In this document: positions 24,378-33,080 of the stretch, piece by piece
How positions within the stretch are numbered: position 1 is the first letter of the stretch
Layout: each line of letters opens with the position of its first letter
Source of the DNA: Myxococcales bacterium
Lineage (GTDB): Bacteria > Myxococcota > Kuafuiibacteriia > Kuafuiibacteriales > Kuafuiibacteriaceae
Assembly: GCA_019634385.1 (NCBI GenBank)
Contig: JAHQVK010000103.1
Location: forward strand, 1-43,605
Reading direction: 5' to 3'
Length of the DNA: 43,605 bases
Made by a program: the position numbers and the translations under genes
The notes under the pieces: model-generated
The model's database searches: none
What the model was told of the DNA's origin: nothing
Seen by the model: the letters and a program-made list of their open reading frames with translations, nothing else

Positions 24378-26464
24378 ACAACGGCTCTGTAGATTTTGTT
24401 GGTGACAATCCTTTGCTGCAGCTCGGACAAGCAGGGGTACATCTACCGTTCGCGACGGTTTTGCCGGAGCATGTGCAACCGGCAATGCATGCACTGATGG
24501 CCGAAGCTAAACGGGTCCTCACTACGATCGCCGGTTCGGATGAGCCTCCCACGTGGGGCTCTGTGTACGAAGCTCTAGAGCAAAGCACTGAGTCTCTTTC
24601 TCTTGCGTTCGCCATTGTGACTCATCTAGAAGCGGTGCGAACAACCCCGGAGCTCCGTCGTGAGTTCAATGCGGTCAAACCGGAGGTGAGTGCGTTCTTT
24701 GCTTCGATATCACTTGATGAAGCTCTATTCGCTCGACTTAAGCAATATGCTGCTACCGACGAGGCTCAGCGGCTTCCAAAGGAAGAAGCACGAGCATTAG
24801 CCACTACCCTCGATGAATTTCGCCGGCAAGGGGCACACCTCGACGCCGAACGGAAGCAGCAGCTGGAAGCGATGACCCGGGAACTGGCAATATGCACCAG
24901 TAAATTTGCGCAAAATGTGCTCGATGATACCTCCGTGTGGACCAAACTGGTGGATGACGAGGCGGATCTGGCCGGCTTGCCAGACACGGCGATGCGTTTG
25001 GCCAAAGCGGAGGCGCAGCGCAGGAATCAGACCGGATGGTTACTCACGCTTCATGCCCCCAGCTTTATACCTGCGCTCACGTACCTAGATAGTGCCCCGC
25101 TTCGTGAGGAGATCTATAGAGCATACTACGCGCGTGCTTCAGCGGGGGACCGGGACAATAGCCGTTTGATCATCGATATTCTCGGGCTCAGAAGACGTCA
25201 GGCGAAGCTGTTGGGCTACAACAGCTTCGCTGACTATGTGCTTGAGCCGCGGATGGCCAAGACCGCTGAAAATGCGCGCAAGTTTGTCCGTGAGCTGACC
25301 GAGCGAACCCAGGTTGCTTTCACCCGTGAGACTGAAGCACTCTTTGCCTTTCGCCAGGAGTTGGAAGGGGATGAGGCACCTCCCCTTCAGCCCTGGGATG
25401 TTGCATATTACGCGGAAAAAATGCGCAAAGCGCGGTACGATTTTGATGAAGAGGCTTTGAGACCCTATTTTGAGGTTCGACGGGTAGTGGATGGCCTGTT
25501 TTCGATCGCTCAGAAACTCTTTGGTATTGATATCGTTGAAACGTCTGAATTGCCGATATGGCACGCAGACGTACGAGCTTTTGCCGTGAGAGAGGTCAAT
25601 AAAACCTTGGGGTATTTCTATGTAGATCTCCATCCTCGGGATGACAAACGGGCCGGGGCCTGGATGCATGGTCTTTCATCGGGGATTGTACGAGAGGGAT
25701 ATTTAGATCGGCCCCATATTGGGTTATTTGCTGCGAATGTGAGTCGACCGGTTGATGGTCAGCCAGCCTTGCTGAGTCATCGAGAGGTGGAAACTTTATT
25801 TCATGAGTTTGGTCACTTGCTTCACCATTTGCTTTCCCGGGTTGCGGTGCGGGGCCAAGCGGGCACGCGGGTCGCCTGGGATTTTGTCGAGTTGCCTTCG
25901 CAGTTGCTGGAAAACTGGTGCTGGTCAAAAGATGCTTTGGATCTATTTGCTCGCCATCATGAAACCAATGAACCGATTCCTAAGGATCTCTTTGACAAGA
26001 TGCATAAGGCCCGAACGTTCCGTTCGGCATCAGCGATGATGCGCCAACTAGGGTTTGCGGAAGTGGATTTAGCCCTCCATATGGACTTTGAGCCATCCAC
26101 TGGTGAGGAGGCAGTCAACGCACTCGCCCGGTATACTTGTGCTATCTTAGAGCAGTTTTCACCAACCCCTCTGTATGAGGGTTGGGCGTTTATTAATGGC
26201 TTTACCCACTTGTTTGCGGCAGCAGTGGCTTATGCGTCGGGATACTACAGTTACAAGTGGGCGGAGGTCTTGGACGCGGATGTCTTCACCCAATTTGCCC
26301 CTCAGATACTGTCCTCTAAAGTGGGGGGGGCCTTTCGGACAGAGATTCTCGAAAAGGGAGACTCCGCGCCCCCAGATGTCTTGTTCCGTTCGTTTATGGG
26401 GCGAGATCCGGATATGGATGCCCTCCTGGTTCGTAGTGGCTTACTCACTGCTGAAGAAAGCTAG
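24368..26464 (+). CDS. M3-family zinc oligopeptidase (oligopeptidase A type)
   Basis: A 698-residue cytoplasmic metallopeptidase that trims peptides, including those left by larger proteases. The zinc site is HEFGH (His479, Glu480, His483) in VETLFHEFGHLLHHLL, with Glu508 in WDFVELPSQLLENW as third ligand. GWLLTLHAPSFIPAL and the C-terminal SGYYSYKWAEVLDADVF are further family signatures. Length matches PrlC/OpdA and Dcp. ATG 24368 begins a normal N-terminus (NPLLQLGQAGVHLPFATVLPEH trimmed by a short lead). The SNF2 gene follows after 70 bases. Repeat A4 ends about 210 bases upstream. Confidence 0.95.
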   Translation: MGTHNGSVDFVGDNPLLQLGQAGVHLPFATVLPEHVQPAMHALMAEAKRVLTTIAGSDEPPTWGSVYEALEQSTESLSLAFAIVTHLEAVRTTPELRREFNAVKPEVSAFFASISLDEALFARLKQYAATDEAQRLPKEEARALATTLDEFRRQGAHLDAERKQQLEAMTRELAICTSKFAQNVLDDTSVWTKLVDDEADLAGLPDTAMRLAKAEAQRRNQTGWLLTLHAPSFIPALTYLDSAPLREEIYRAYYARASAGDRDNSRLIIDILGLRRRQAKLLGYNSFADYVLEPRMAKTAENARKFVRELTERTQVAFTRETEALFAFRQELEGDEAPPLQPWDVAYYAEKMRKARYDFDEEALRPYFEVRRVVDGLFSIAQKLFGIDIVETSELPIWHADVRAFAVREVNKTLGYFYVDLHPRDDKRAGAWMHGLSSGIVREGYLDRPHIGLFAANVSRPVDGQPALLSHREVETLFHEFGHLLHHLLSRVAVRGQAGTRVAWDFVELPSQLLENWCWSKDALDLFARHHETNEPIPKDLFDKMHKARTFRSASAMMRQLGFAEVDLALHMDFEPSTGEEAVNALARYTCAILEQFSPTPLYEGWAFINGFTHLFAAAVAYASGYYSYKWAEVLDADVFTQFAPQILSSKVGGAFRTEILEKGDSAPPDVLFRSFMGRDPDMDALLVRSGLLTAEES

Positions 26465-26534
26465 TTGTGCTTGGGCGTTCAAGGCGGTATGCATGGGATG
26501 TCGGTGAGGTACTCCCTCACGTTGTTCAATTACC

Positions 26535-29465
26535 GTGGATAACTATTGTGACGACGCATCTCGCGTCTCGTCTGGTGCTGTATCTTCTTGGCGAGAGGCG
26601 CTCAGCCAGCTCGGCACCACTGGTGAGCCCTCTGGGGACCAACTGAGAAGCATACTTAGTACGGAGGTTCGAAAAGATCTCCGATATTATCTCAACCTAC
26701 AGGAGTCTCGTCTGCGAGACCGCTTGGTTCTTGATCTGATGACTGAGAATGAAGATGGCCAAGACGTTCCGGTTGAGCTTGTGGATGGTGACCCGAGCGG
26801 ACTAGGGGAGGCTGATGCAGATATCGTAAGTCTATTGTTTGGCGCCCATGGGGAGACTCGTGGGCGTGGTCAACACGCACGTGATCTAGGATTGGGACGA
26901 TGTGCTATACGCCCCAGTCTGTACCGCCGGTTGCTCCCTCAAATCTCTAGAACTGGGCGTTTCTTTGCAGATCTGGGTTTAGCTAATGTACCACCTGCCG
27001 GTCCGGTCGAGTTTGTGCCTCGCCCCTCACTGTCTGTGCGCCTTGTTATCCATAGATGTAGTTGGAATCGACAGACCTTTTTTAGGTTGTGGGGGGTGTT
27101 GGTTTCAGCAGACGCTCGGTATGATCTCGAACAACCGCGACTGTTACTGTCTGATGGGCTGGCCTTAGTCGATAAGATGTTGTATACTTTACCGACCGGC
27201 CATCAGTTAGATTGGGCCCTCCGCTTGCGTCGTCATGGGCCAGTAGAGTTTCCCGAGGTCTCTAAAGATCAATTTGTCCAGGAACTATCCGCCATGCCTG
27301 GTCTGCCCGACGTGGAAATGCCTCCAGAACTTCATTGGTCACGCCTTGAGGTACCTCCTCGACCTAAAATGGTATTCTTCAGCGATCTATCTTCCGAGCA
27401 AGAAGAAGAAGAAGAAGAAGAGACTCAGGCGGCGCGAGCTCCGCTGACCGCCAAAGTGTTATTTGAGTATGGTGGTCTTCAGGTGGCCGTGGGTTCATTC
27501 GAATCAGCGATACTGGATGAGGCTGGTCGTCGTTGGTTTCGACGCGATTTGCCCAGTGAGCGGGTGCATATTGAGAAATTGCGACAAGTGGATGTGCAGG
27601 CGGATGGAGCCAGTGAAGTTCGCATTGAACGCAAGAATTTGAGTGAAGTAATTAAGGCATTGGTCGCGGTAGATTGGTCGGTGGAGACCGAAGGGGCATT
27701 GGTACGGACTAATGGGAAACTCCATGCGAAAGTATATTCAGGCATCGATTGGTTTGAACTTGATGCGGATGTGACTTTTGCGCCAGATGCTAAAATATCT
27801 TTGCCTAAACTCCTTCGTGGCGCATCGGTGGGCAAAGACATGGTTCGGCTGTCCGATGGAACCCGAGGGCTAATTCCTAAATGGATCAAAAAATACTCAG
27901 CGGTTGCGCGTTTTGGTAAAACGGCGGGTGAAAGACTTCGGTTTTTACCGTCCCAGGCCGGGGTGATAGATGTTCTATTAGCTGGGCATGAGCATACCTC
28001 CTTTGATTTAGGGTTTGAAGAGTTGAGGGCCCAACTGGATACTTGTAGTACAGCAAAAGAACGGATTCAAGAACCGGAAGGCTTTAAGGGTAAGCTTCGA
28101 GACTACCAATCGGACGGAGTGGGTTGGATGCAGTTTTTGGCCAACCACAATTATGGCGGATGTTTGGCTGATGATATGGGACTTGGCAAGACGGTCCAAG
28201 TCCTGTGTTTACTCCAGGGTCGTCATTCCCAGGGTTCAGATGAGTCTAGGCCTCCTTCGCTTGTGGTTGTACCCAAAAGTTTGGTACATAACTGGGTAGA
28301 AGAGGCGGCAAAGTTCACTCAGCTTGAAGTATTGAACTATACCGGAGCTCGTCGTGGTGAGCGTTCTTTCTCTGAGGTAGATGTCATCGTGACAACCTAT
28401 GGAACTCTCCGGCAGGAGATTCTTTATTTCACGGGGCTCAGGTGGACAACGGTGGTTCTTGATGAAGCCCAAGCCATCAAAAATCCTCGTTCTCAGGCAG
28501 CTAAAGCATGTCGCTTGTTGCAAGCGGACCTTCGGCTTGCGATCAGTGGAACGCCGATCGAGAACGGTCTCGAGGAACTATGGTCACTGTTTGAATTTCT
28601 GAATCCGGGTATGTTGGGCTCCCTTGGTGACTTTGCGGATACTGGCCGAGAATCCAGCGAAGACTGGTTGCGGGCTATGTCTCGTGCCTTGAAGCCATTT
28701 ATGCTTCGGCGAACAAAGGATGAGGTTCTCAAAGAACTACCGGGTAAGACGGAGCATCTTTGGAGCATTCCTCTCGGAGAGGAGGAGCGCAAGAACTACG
28801 ATGAACTATGTCGATACTATCAGCATGCTCTCCGAGGGGTGTTGAGCGGTGAAGACGATAACCCGCAGTCGAGAGTGCACGTCTTGGAGGCTTTGCTACG
28901 TCTCAGACAGGCTGCCTGCCATCCGGGGTTGATCGATGCCGCGAGGATGGACGAACCGAGTGCTAAGTTGGATGCGCTGTTTGACAAACTTGAGCAAATA
29001 GTCCCCCGCGGGCACAAGGTGCTTATTTTTTCACAATTTACGAGCTTGTTGGAGATTGTCCGGCGCCGCTTAGTTCGTCACGATATAGGGTATGCTTATT
29101 TAGATGGCGGTACGTCGGATAGGCAGAAGACGGTCTCGGAGTTTACTGACAACAAGGCATGCTCGGTATTTCTTATTAGCTTAAAGGCGGGTGGTTGCGG
29201 ACTCAACTTAACGCAGAGTGACTATGTCTTCATTTTGGATCCTTGGTGGAACCCGGCCATCGAAGCGCAAGCAGTGGATAGAGCCTACCGGATGGGGCAA
29301 AAGAATAGGGTGTTTGCGTATAAGATGGTGGCTGAAGATACCGTTGAGCAGAAGATAGTAGCCCTCCAGCTTGAGAAGCGTCGATTGGCGGACACAGTGG
29401 TCAATACCCCAGGTGGGCCGCTCACCCAATTGGATGCAGAGGATCTTGCGGTACTTTTGGGGTAG
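26535..29465 (+). CDS. SNF2/RapA-type DEAD-box-like ATPase
   Basis: A 976-residue protein. The N-terminal half (about 1-500) has no clear signature except an acidic run, SSEQEEEEEEETQ, encoded by a GAA repeat at 27402-27421. The C-terminal half is a full SNF2 motor: motif I DDMGLGKT (Lys552), VVVPKSLVHNW, motif II DEAQ (from Asp643), motif III SGTPIEN, motif IV IFSQFTSLL, motif V AGGCGLNLT and motif VI QAVDRAYRMGQ. Such proteins remodel protein-DNA complexes such as stalled RNA polymerase. The start is taken as GTG 26535; a later start is possible. The end of the gene is duplicated just downstream. Confidence 0.93.
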   Translation: MDNYCDDASRVSSGAVSSWREALSQLGTTGEPSGDQLRSILSTEVRKDLRYYLNLQESRLRDRLVLDLMTENEDGQDVPVELVDGDPSGLGEADADIVSLLFGAHGETRGRGQHARDLGLGRCAIRPSLYRRLLPQISRTGRFFADLGLANVPPAGPVEFVPRPSLSVRLVIHRCSWNRQTFFRLWGVLVSADARYDLEQPRLLLSDGLALVDKMLYTLPTGHQLDWALRLRRHGPVEFPEVSKDQFVQELSAMPGLPDVEMPPELHWSRLEVPPRPKMVFFSDLSSEQEEEEEEETQAARAPLTAKVLFEYGGLQVAVGSFESAILDEAGRRWFRRDLPSERVHIEKLRQVDVQADGASEVRIERKNLSEVIKALVAVDWSVETEGALVRTNGKLHAKVYSGIDWFELDADVTFAPDAKISLPKLLRGASVGKDMVRLSDGTRGLIPKWIKKYSAVARFGKTAGERLRFLPSQAGVIDVLLAGHEHTSFDLGFEELRAQLDTCSTAKERIQEPEGFKGKLRDYQSDGVGWMQFLANHNYGGCLADDMGLGKTVQVLCLLQGRHSQGSDESRPPSLVVVPKSLVHNWVEEAAKFTQLEVLNYTGARRGERSFSEVDVIVTTYGTLRQEILYFTGLRWTTVVLDEAQAIKNPRSQAAKACRLLQADLRLAISGTPIENGLEELWSLFEFLNPGMLGSLGDFADTGRESSEDWLRAMSRALKPFMLRRTKDEVLKELPGKTEHLWSIPLGEEERKNYDELCRYYQHALRGVLSGEDDNPQSRVHVLEALLRLRQAACHPGLIDAARMDEPSAKLDALFDKLEQIVPRGHKVLIFSQFTSLLEIVRRRLVRHDIGYAYLDGGTSDRQKTVSEFTDNKACSVFLISLKAGGCGLNLTQSDYVFILDPWWNPAIEAQAVDRAYRMGQKNRVFAYKMVAEDTVEQKIVALQLEKRRLADTVVNTPGGPLTQLDAEDLAVLLG

Positions 29466-29560
29466 TCCAGACAGAGGTGGTCGGGCAAAAACTGGTACTT
29501 TACCCCGATTGGGATGCAGAGCTCCTTGCTGGACCTTTGGGGTAGCCTAGACAGAGGCGG
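29427..29560 (+). repeat. 80-bp direct duplication of the SNF2 gene 3' end
   Basis: 29427-29480, the last codons and trailer of the SNF2 gene, recur at 29507-29560, exactly 80 bases later. Shared blocks include GGATGCAGAG, CTTTTGGGGTAG or CTTTGGGGTAG, and AGACAGAGG-GG. The copy has several substitutions, so it is not recent. It keeps a TAG at the equivalent position. Confidence 0.75.
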
Positions 29561-29577
29561 TAGGTACATGCTATTCA

Positions 29578-29727
29578 CTAGAAGCCGGTTGATTTAGCCC
29601 TGTGTGTAGCTATGAGCCCGGCTTTTCGTTGGCGGTACGTGACCGAGGAGAAACTTTTCGTGGTCAGGACGTTTCACGGAAAGACCGGCCGATAGATGCG
29701 TGCAAGGCTAGATCAACCGGCTGCTAG
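29578..29727. repeat. Family B element, copy B3
   Basis: It runs from CTAGAAGCCGGTTGATTTAG to ATCAACCGGCTGCTAG, with an internal deletion of about 30 bases relative to B1 (from CTTTTCGT straight to TGGCGGTACGTGACC). It is uninterrupted at the point where A2 entered B2. It shares its last CTAG with A5. Confidence 0.85.
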
Positions 29728-29902
29728 CAGGCCATCGGAGAAGTGGGATGGGTGATCCGCGAAGTATCTTTTCCGTGGAACGCTCCGGATGAAGAGGGCG
29801 CATACCGGGCGTATGCAACCGATGAAAGGCGAAGCCGGTCCAGACCTTCCACGGAAAAAGGGCCAGCGAAGCGCCTAACTCACTTTTCCGATGGCCTGCT
29901 AG
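29724..29902. repeat. Family A element, copy A5 (179 bp)
   Basis: This is a full-length family A element in the reverse orientation (as A2), bounded by CTAG. It abuts B3 on the left and a broken minus-strand ORF on the right. Confidence 0.88.
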
Positions 29903-30077
29903 TGATGGCCATCGCATTGAGGGTCCCAGTATAGTTGTGGACCAGCTGATTCGCGCCACTAGGAGTGTCAATGTACGAGAACTTGCCCAAAGAGCTAGAG
30001 GTCCGCAACTGATCCTGATAATTCTCTGAGACTTCTACCGAAGTCCTCTTCTCCCCGATCATCATCTTTTCATTCAC
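29903..30077 (-). pseudogene. Possible gene remnant cut by A5 (weakly VgrG-like)
   Basis: A minus-strand frame starts near MNEKMMIGEKRTSVEV and runs through VSENYQDQLRTSSSLGKF and SYIDTPSGANQLVHNYTG before entering element A5, where it ends. The opening pattern recalls the repetitive C-terminal part of VgrG-type spike proteins, but this is a weak impression. It seems to be the middle of a larger gene interrupted by insertion. Confidence 0.3.
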
Positions 30078-30124
30078 AGACCTTGGGGGATCTCAGCCCG
30101 CGTAGGCCCATCACCTCGGTGATG

Positions 30125-30207
30125 CTGGGCGTGTCTTTACCCACCAAACCCTCACCAACGCAGGAAACAAGTCTGAACGGGGTTCGGAGGGTAAAGACGC
30201 GCCCTGG
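30125..30207. repeat. Family C element, copy C6 (CTGG ends)
   Basis: CTGGGCGTGTCTTTACCCAC and GGAGGGTAAAGACGCGCCCTGG form a good inverted repeat of the C type with a short interior. Both ends read CTGG where other copies have CTAG, so either both ends mutated or the target was CTGG. Confidence 0.75.
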
Positions 30208-30291
30208 TGCGAGCCGGAGAAGCTTCGTTTTTTGGTCCCGCCCCACCGCTTCGTTCTTGATCCCCAGAATACCCAGAAGGGCCGCCCCCAT
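30208..30291 (-). pseudogene. Possible ORF fragment ending in C6
   Basis: An ATG at 30291 opens a minus-strand frame MGAALLGILGIKNEAVGRDQ followed by KTKLLRLAPG before it runs into element C6. I recognise no family. It may belong to the same broken gene as 29903-30077 or be unrelated. Confidence 0.2.
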
Positions 30292-30510
30292 CTGACTCTT
30301 GGTGCTTGTCAGATGGGTTTACCGATAGATTTGATCACCCAGACTATAAAGGCGCCTCAGCATAACATTGAGGGATGGGCACATGACTATTGCCTAGGTC
30401 AAACTCAAGGATTCCCCGACGAACAACCTACACATGCTTCAAAATCTCATGATCTCTGCCTTACTATAGGCGCCCCTAGCACGTACGGCCCATCCCAACA
30501 AAAGTCACTA

Positions 30511-30529
30511 GGGTAAATACACGCCCTAG
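30511..30529. repeat. Isolated family C right end (C7)
   Basis: GGGTAAATACACGCCCTAG matches the right terminus of the C family. No left end is found within the 300 bases upstream, which otherwise show no gene. Confidence 0.45.
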
Positions 30530-30631
30530 GAGATGTCTTTGACACCACGTAAGACTGTGGCGAAGTACCCAGTGATCGATTGCACAGACACAGCGAGAGG
30601 CTATTGATACGCGCTGATAGCGAAGCCACCA

Positions 30632-30659
30632 AGTTTAAATCATATCAATTAGTTACACC
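30632..30659 (-). other. Candidate dif site (XerC/XerD recombination site)
   Basis: Read on the minus strand, the site has an XerC-like arm GGTGTAACTAA, a six-base centre TTGATA and an XerD-like arm TGATTTAAACT. By my count it agrees with E. coli dif at 18 of 28 positions, and its XerD arm agrees with B. subtilis dif at 9 of 11. It sits in a gene-free stretch about 0.6-0.7 kb from the place where the plus strand changes from G-rich to C-rich. The match is imperfect and I aligned by eye. Confidence 0.4.
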
Positions 30660-30824
30660 CTGCTACGGGGGGCACATGATGACGAGCATGAACCGGGGCT
30701 CAACCCAGTGGCTTCCGCGGCAAGCCGGAGCAACGAAGACCATCGGATATTCAACCAAATGCAGGGACGAGTAATGGAATGGATCTCCCTGAACGGTAAA
30801 ACTGACTTTGTGGTTTCTACAATA

Positions 30825-31583
30825 CTAAGGGTGATCCGAAGCCGAGTCTCGAGCCGGTTGTCTCTTCGCATACCGCCGGGCCACTACTTGGGCATAATGG
30901 GTGGTTCTGGGTCCTAAATGAAGCGATCCCTGTTGAGGTACCCCATGAGGGCCAGCGTGGTAAGCGGCGGCAATTCGGTGCACGTCTCCACCATAACGTC
31001 GCCAAAGTACCGCCAAGTACTTTGTCCCGCCAAAAATATTTTGCTCAGCACTAAATGGGTCCAAAACCCCCATCTGATGTGCTGTGGCCGGCATCAACTG
31101 CATCACTCCCATAGCCCCTGATGAACTGATGACATGAGGCCTAAATCGCGACTCGGTAAAGGCAATAACCTCGACCAAAGCTGGGGGCACGCGATGATAC
31201 TTCGCGGCTCTGGCTATGATGCGCTTCACATCATGAGTACACGACGATAGGGAATGGATCGGTGCATGCAAAACCAGTCTCCCCACCGCAAACCACTTGT
31301 TGTGGAGATGACTGACCGCAAACCATCCTGGTCCCCCGCCCTGCCAACGAACCACCCCGTTGACACCCACTATGGCAATGCCCACCGTGCATACCACAAC
31401 TCCAAATGGTTTTTTGAGGGCGTAAGTCCATAGATAACGAAATAGTTGACCGATTTTGGCACGTAGCAGCGTCGATCTTCGCCAAAGTTGGGGGGCAAGC
31501 CACGCACTAAGATCCCAAAGAACTAATAGTATCCTGGCAAAAATTTTAGCAATTAGTTGTCCAAGTCGCTTCATATCTAACAT
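30825..31583 (-). CDS. Membrane-anchored lytic transglycosylase (SLT family)
   Basis: The 252-residue protein has a basic amphipathic N-terminus, one membrane helix (about residues 58-78, PFGVVVCTVGIAIVGVNGVV) and a C-terminal SLT domain. The catalytic Glu144 is in IAFTESRFRPH, followed by SSGAMGVMQLMPATA and AAYHAGP (usually AYNAGP). It would cleave peptidoglycan outside the inner membrane. Small transglycosylases like this often accompany type III or IV secretion systems, and here it is divergent from the FHA activator of the sctV block. ATG 31583 or ATG 31574 could be the start; GGGAG lies just upstream of both. Confidence 0.88.
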   Translation of the reverse strand: MLDMKRLGQLIAKIFARILLVLWDLSAWLAPQLWRRSTLLRAKIGQLFRYLWTYALKKPFGVVVCTVGIAIVGVNGVVRWQGGGPGWFAVSHLHNKWFAVGRLVLHAPIHSLSSCTHDVKRIIARAAKYHRVPPALVEVIAFTESRFRPHVISSSGAMGVMQLMPATAHQMGVLDPFSAEQNIFGGTKYLAVLWRRYGGDVHRIAAAYHAGPHGVPQQGSLHLGPRTTHYAQVVARRYAKRQPARDSASDHP

Positions 31584-31766
31584 GAACTCCCATCGACAAT
31601 TTGAAGGAGCTTGCTAGTGATTAATCCCATCAGCCAAGAAAAAAGCAACTAATCAGCTATCAAACGACAAAGAAAAGCACGAAAGAAAAGTGGAATCTCT
31701 ACAGGTGCACAATTCGCCATTGATAGATATCATCAACCGCAAACAAGAAGGCAGAGGTTATTTATC

Positions 31767-33044
31767 TTGCAAAACACCCGAAAAGTCACACGTGAAGACC
31801 CTGATATTTTGCCGCTGCACCTATACTTATCGCAGGGGTTGAAAACGATCTCGCCGGGAACCACTATTCAAATCGGCAGAGATCCTAGCAATACAATCAT
31901 CATTGATAGCCCAACAATATCTAGCTTCCACTGCCAGATATCCAGCACCAACAACCGATGGCTAATTAGTGACCTTGGCTCAACCAACGGAACGTACCTA
32001 GAGAACGTACATATTGGAACTGCCTTACTCCCAGCAAAGGGCCAAATCCGCCTAGGTGAGGTTCGCATACCTTTTCATTTTCTAGAACCTCCCAGCAATT
32101 TTCCGGGATTTTTCGGTCTTATTGGTCATTCTCCTGCAATGAGGGAGGTGTTTCGTACTATTCAGATCGTTGCACAAACCAATGATCCCGTCTTGATAAG
32201 TGGAGAAACAGGCACCGGAAAAGAACTGGTGGCCAAAGCGATCCATGCATCTTCCCCCCGTGCACAAGCTCAACTTATCTCCCGGAATTGTGGCGCAATA
32301 CCGGAGAGTCTCGCTGATGCAGAGCTGTTTGGGTCGGTCCGGGGAGCATTCTCAGAAGCTATCAACAAGCCGGGAATATTCGAAGGGGCAGAGGGCGGCA
32401 CAGTCTTCTTGGATGAAATTGGTGAGCTCCCTCATGGGATTCAGGCAAAACTGTTGCGCACGCTTCAGGAGCACAAAATCGTAAGACTGGGAGAGCTTAA
32501 AGAACGAAATGTCGACTTTAGACTTCTATTAGCCACCCATCGAAACCTCACCGACATGGTCAAAAACCAGCGTTTTCGCGAGGACCTCTATCATCGCCTT
32601 TCAGTCTTTGCGATCCATCTACCACCGCTTCGAAAGCGACCGGGGGACATCTCACTAATTGTTCACCACCTTTTGCAGAACACCGGTGTCCGTATTACGA
32701 ACGAAGCGGTTGAGATGCTCCATCGTTTTCATTGGCCAGGCAACGTGAGACAATTACAGAACACCCTAAAACAAGCGTCCGCGTTTTGCTTCAATCAGTG
32801 TATTGAGTCCTCTGATCTTCACCATCTCTATACTTCATCAACAAGGGACGGAGCTGGTCCAACTCAAAGGAAAAATCGAAAATTTCGTTCTCTTGACGAT
32901 GAAAATGTCCGGCGCGAGACCATGGCAGTATGGGAACAATCGGGCCGATCCGTCAGTAAAGCAGCCTCTATACTTGGTATCGCCAAGAGTACAATGCACG
33001 GACGCAAGGAACGATATCGTTTGCCAGAAAAAGGGCAAGACTGA
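31767..33044 (+). CDS. FHA-domain AAA+ regulator of the sigma-54 activator family with altered GAFTGA loop
   Basis: Residues about 17-105 are an FHA domain (IQIGRDPSNTIIID, ISSFHCQI, SDLGSTNGTYLE), which normally binds phosphothreonine; the usual Ser-Arg pair reads Ser-Ser. Residues about 115-345 are the AAA+ domain: Walker A GETGTGKE (146-153), Walker B GTVFLDEIGEL (211-221), and the R-finger area REDLYHRLSVF. The sigma-54 contact loop reads GAFSEA (193-198) instead of GAFTGA. A Fis-like helix-turn-helix ends the protein (SVSKAASILGIAKSTMHGRK). The start is TTG 31767 with AGAGG nine bases upstream. A tandem repeat begins 36 bases after the stop. It probably regulates the neighbouring secretion genes. 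Confidence 0.9.
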   Translation: MQNTRKVTREDPDILPLHLYLSQGLKTISPGTTIQIGRDPSNTIIIDSPTISSFHCQISSTNNRWLISDLGSTNGTYLENVHIGTALLPAKGQIRLGEVRIPFHFLEPPSNFPGFFGLIGHSPAMREVFRTIQIVAQTNDPVLISGETGTGKELVAKAIHASSPRAQAQLISRNCGAIPESLADAELFGSVRGAFSEAINKPGIFEGAEGGTVFLDEIGELPHGIQAKLLRTLQEHKIVRLGELKERNVDFRLLLATHRNLTDMVKNQRFREDLYHRLSVFAIHLPPLRKRPGDISLIVHHLLQNTGVRITNEAVEMLHRFHWPGNVRQLQNTLKQASAFCFNQCIESSDLHHLYTSSTRDGAGPTQRKNRKFRSLDDENVRRETMAVWEQSGRSVSKAASILGIAKSTMHGRKERYRLPEKGQD

Positions 33045-33080
33045 CTTTCTTTGTGATCTAAGCAATAACCGCGACAAATC

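Noticed and set aside
31704..31731. Second dif candidate beginning GGTGCACAATT
   Set aside because: Only the XerC-like arm matches; the following bases do not give an XerD arm.
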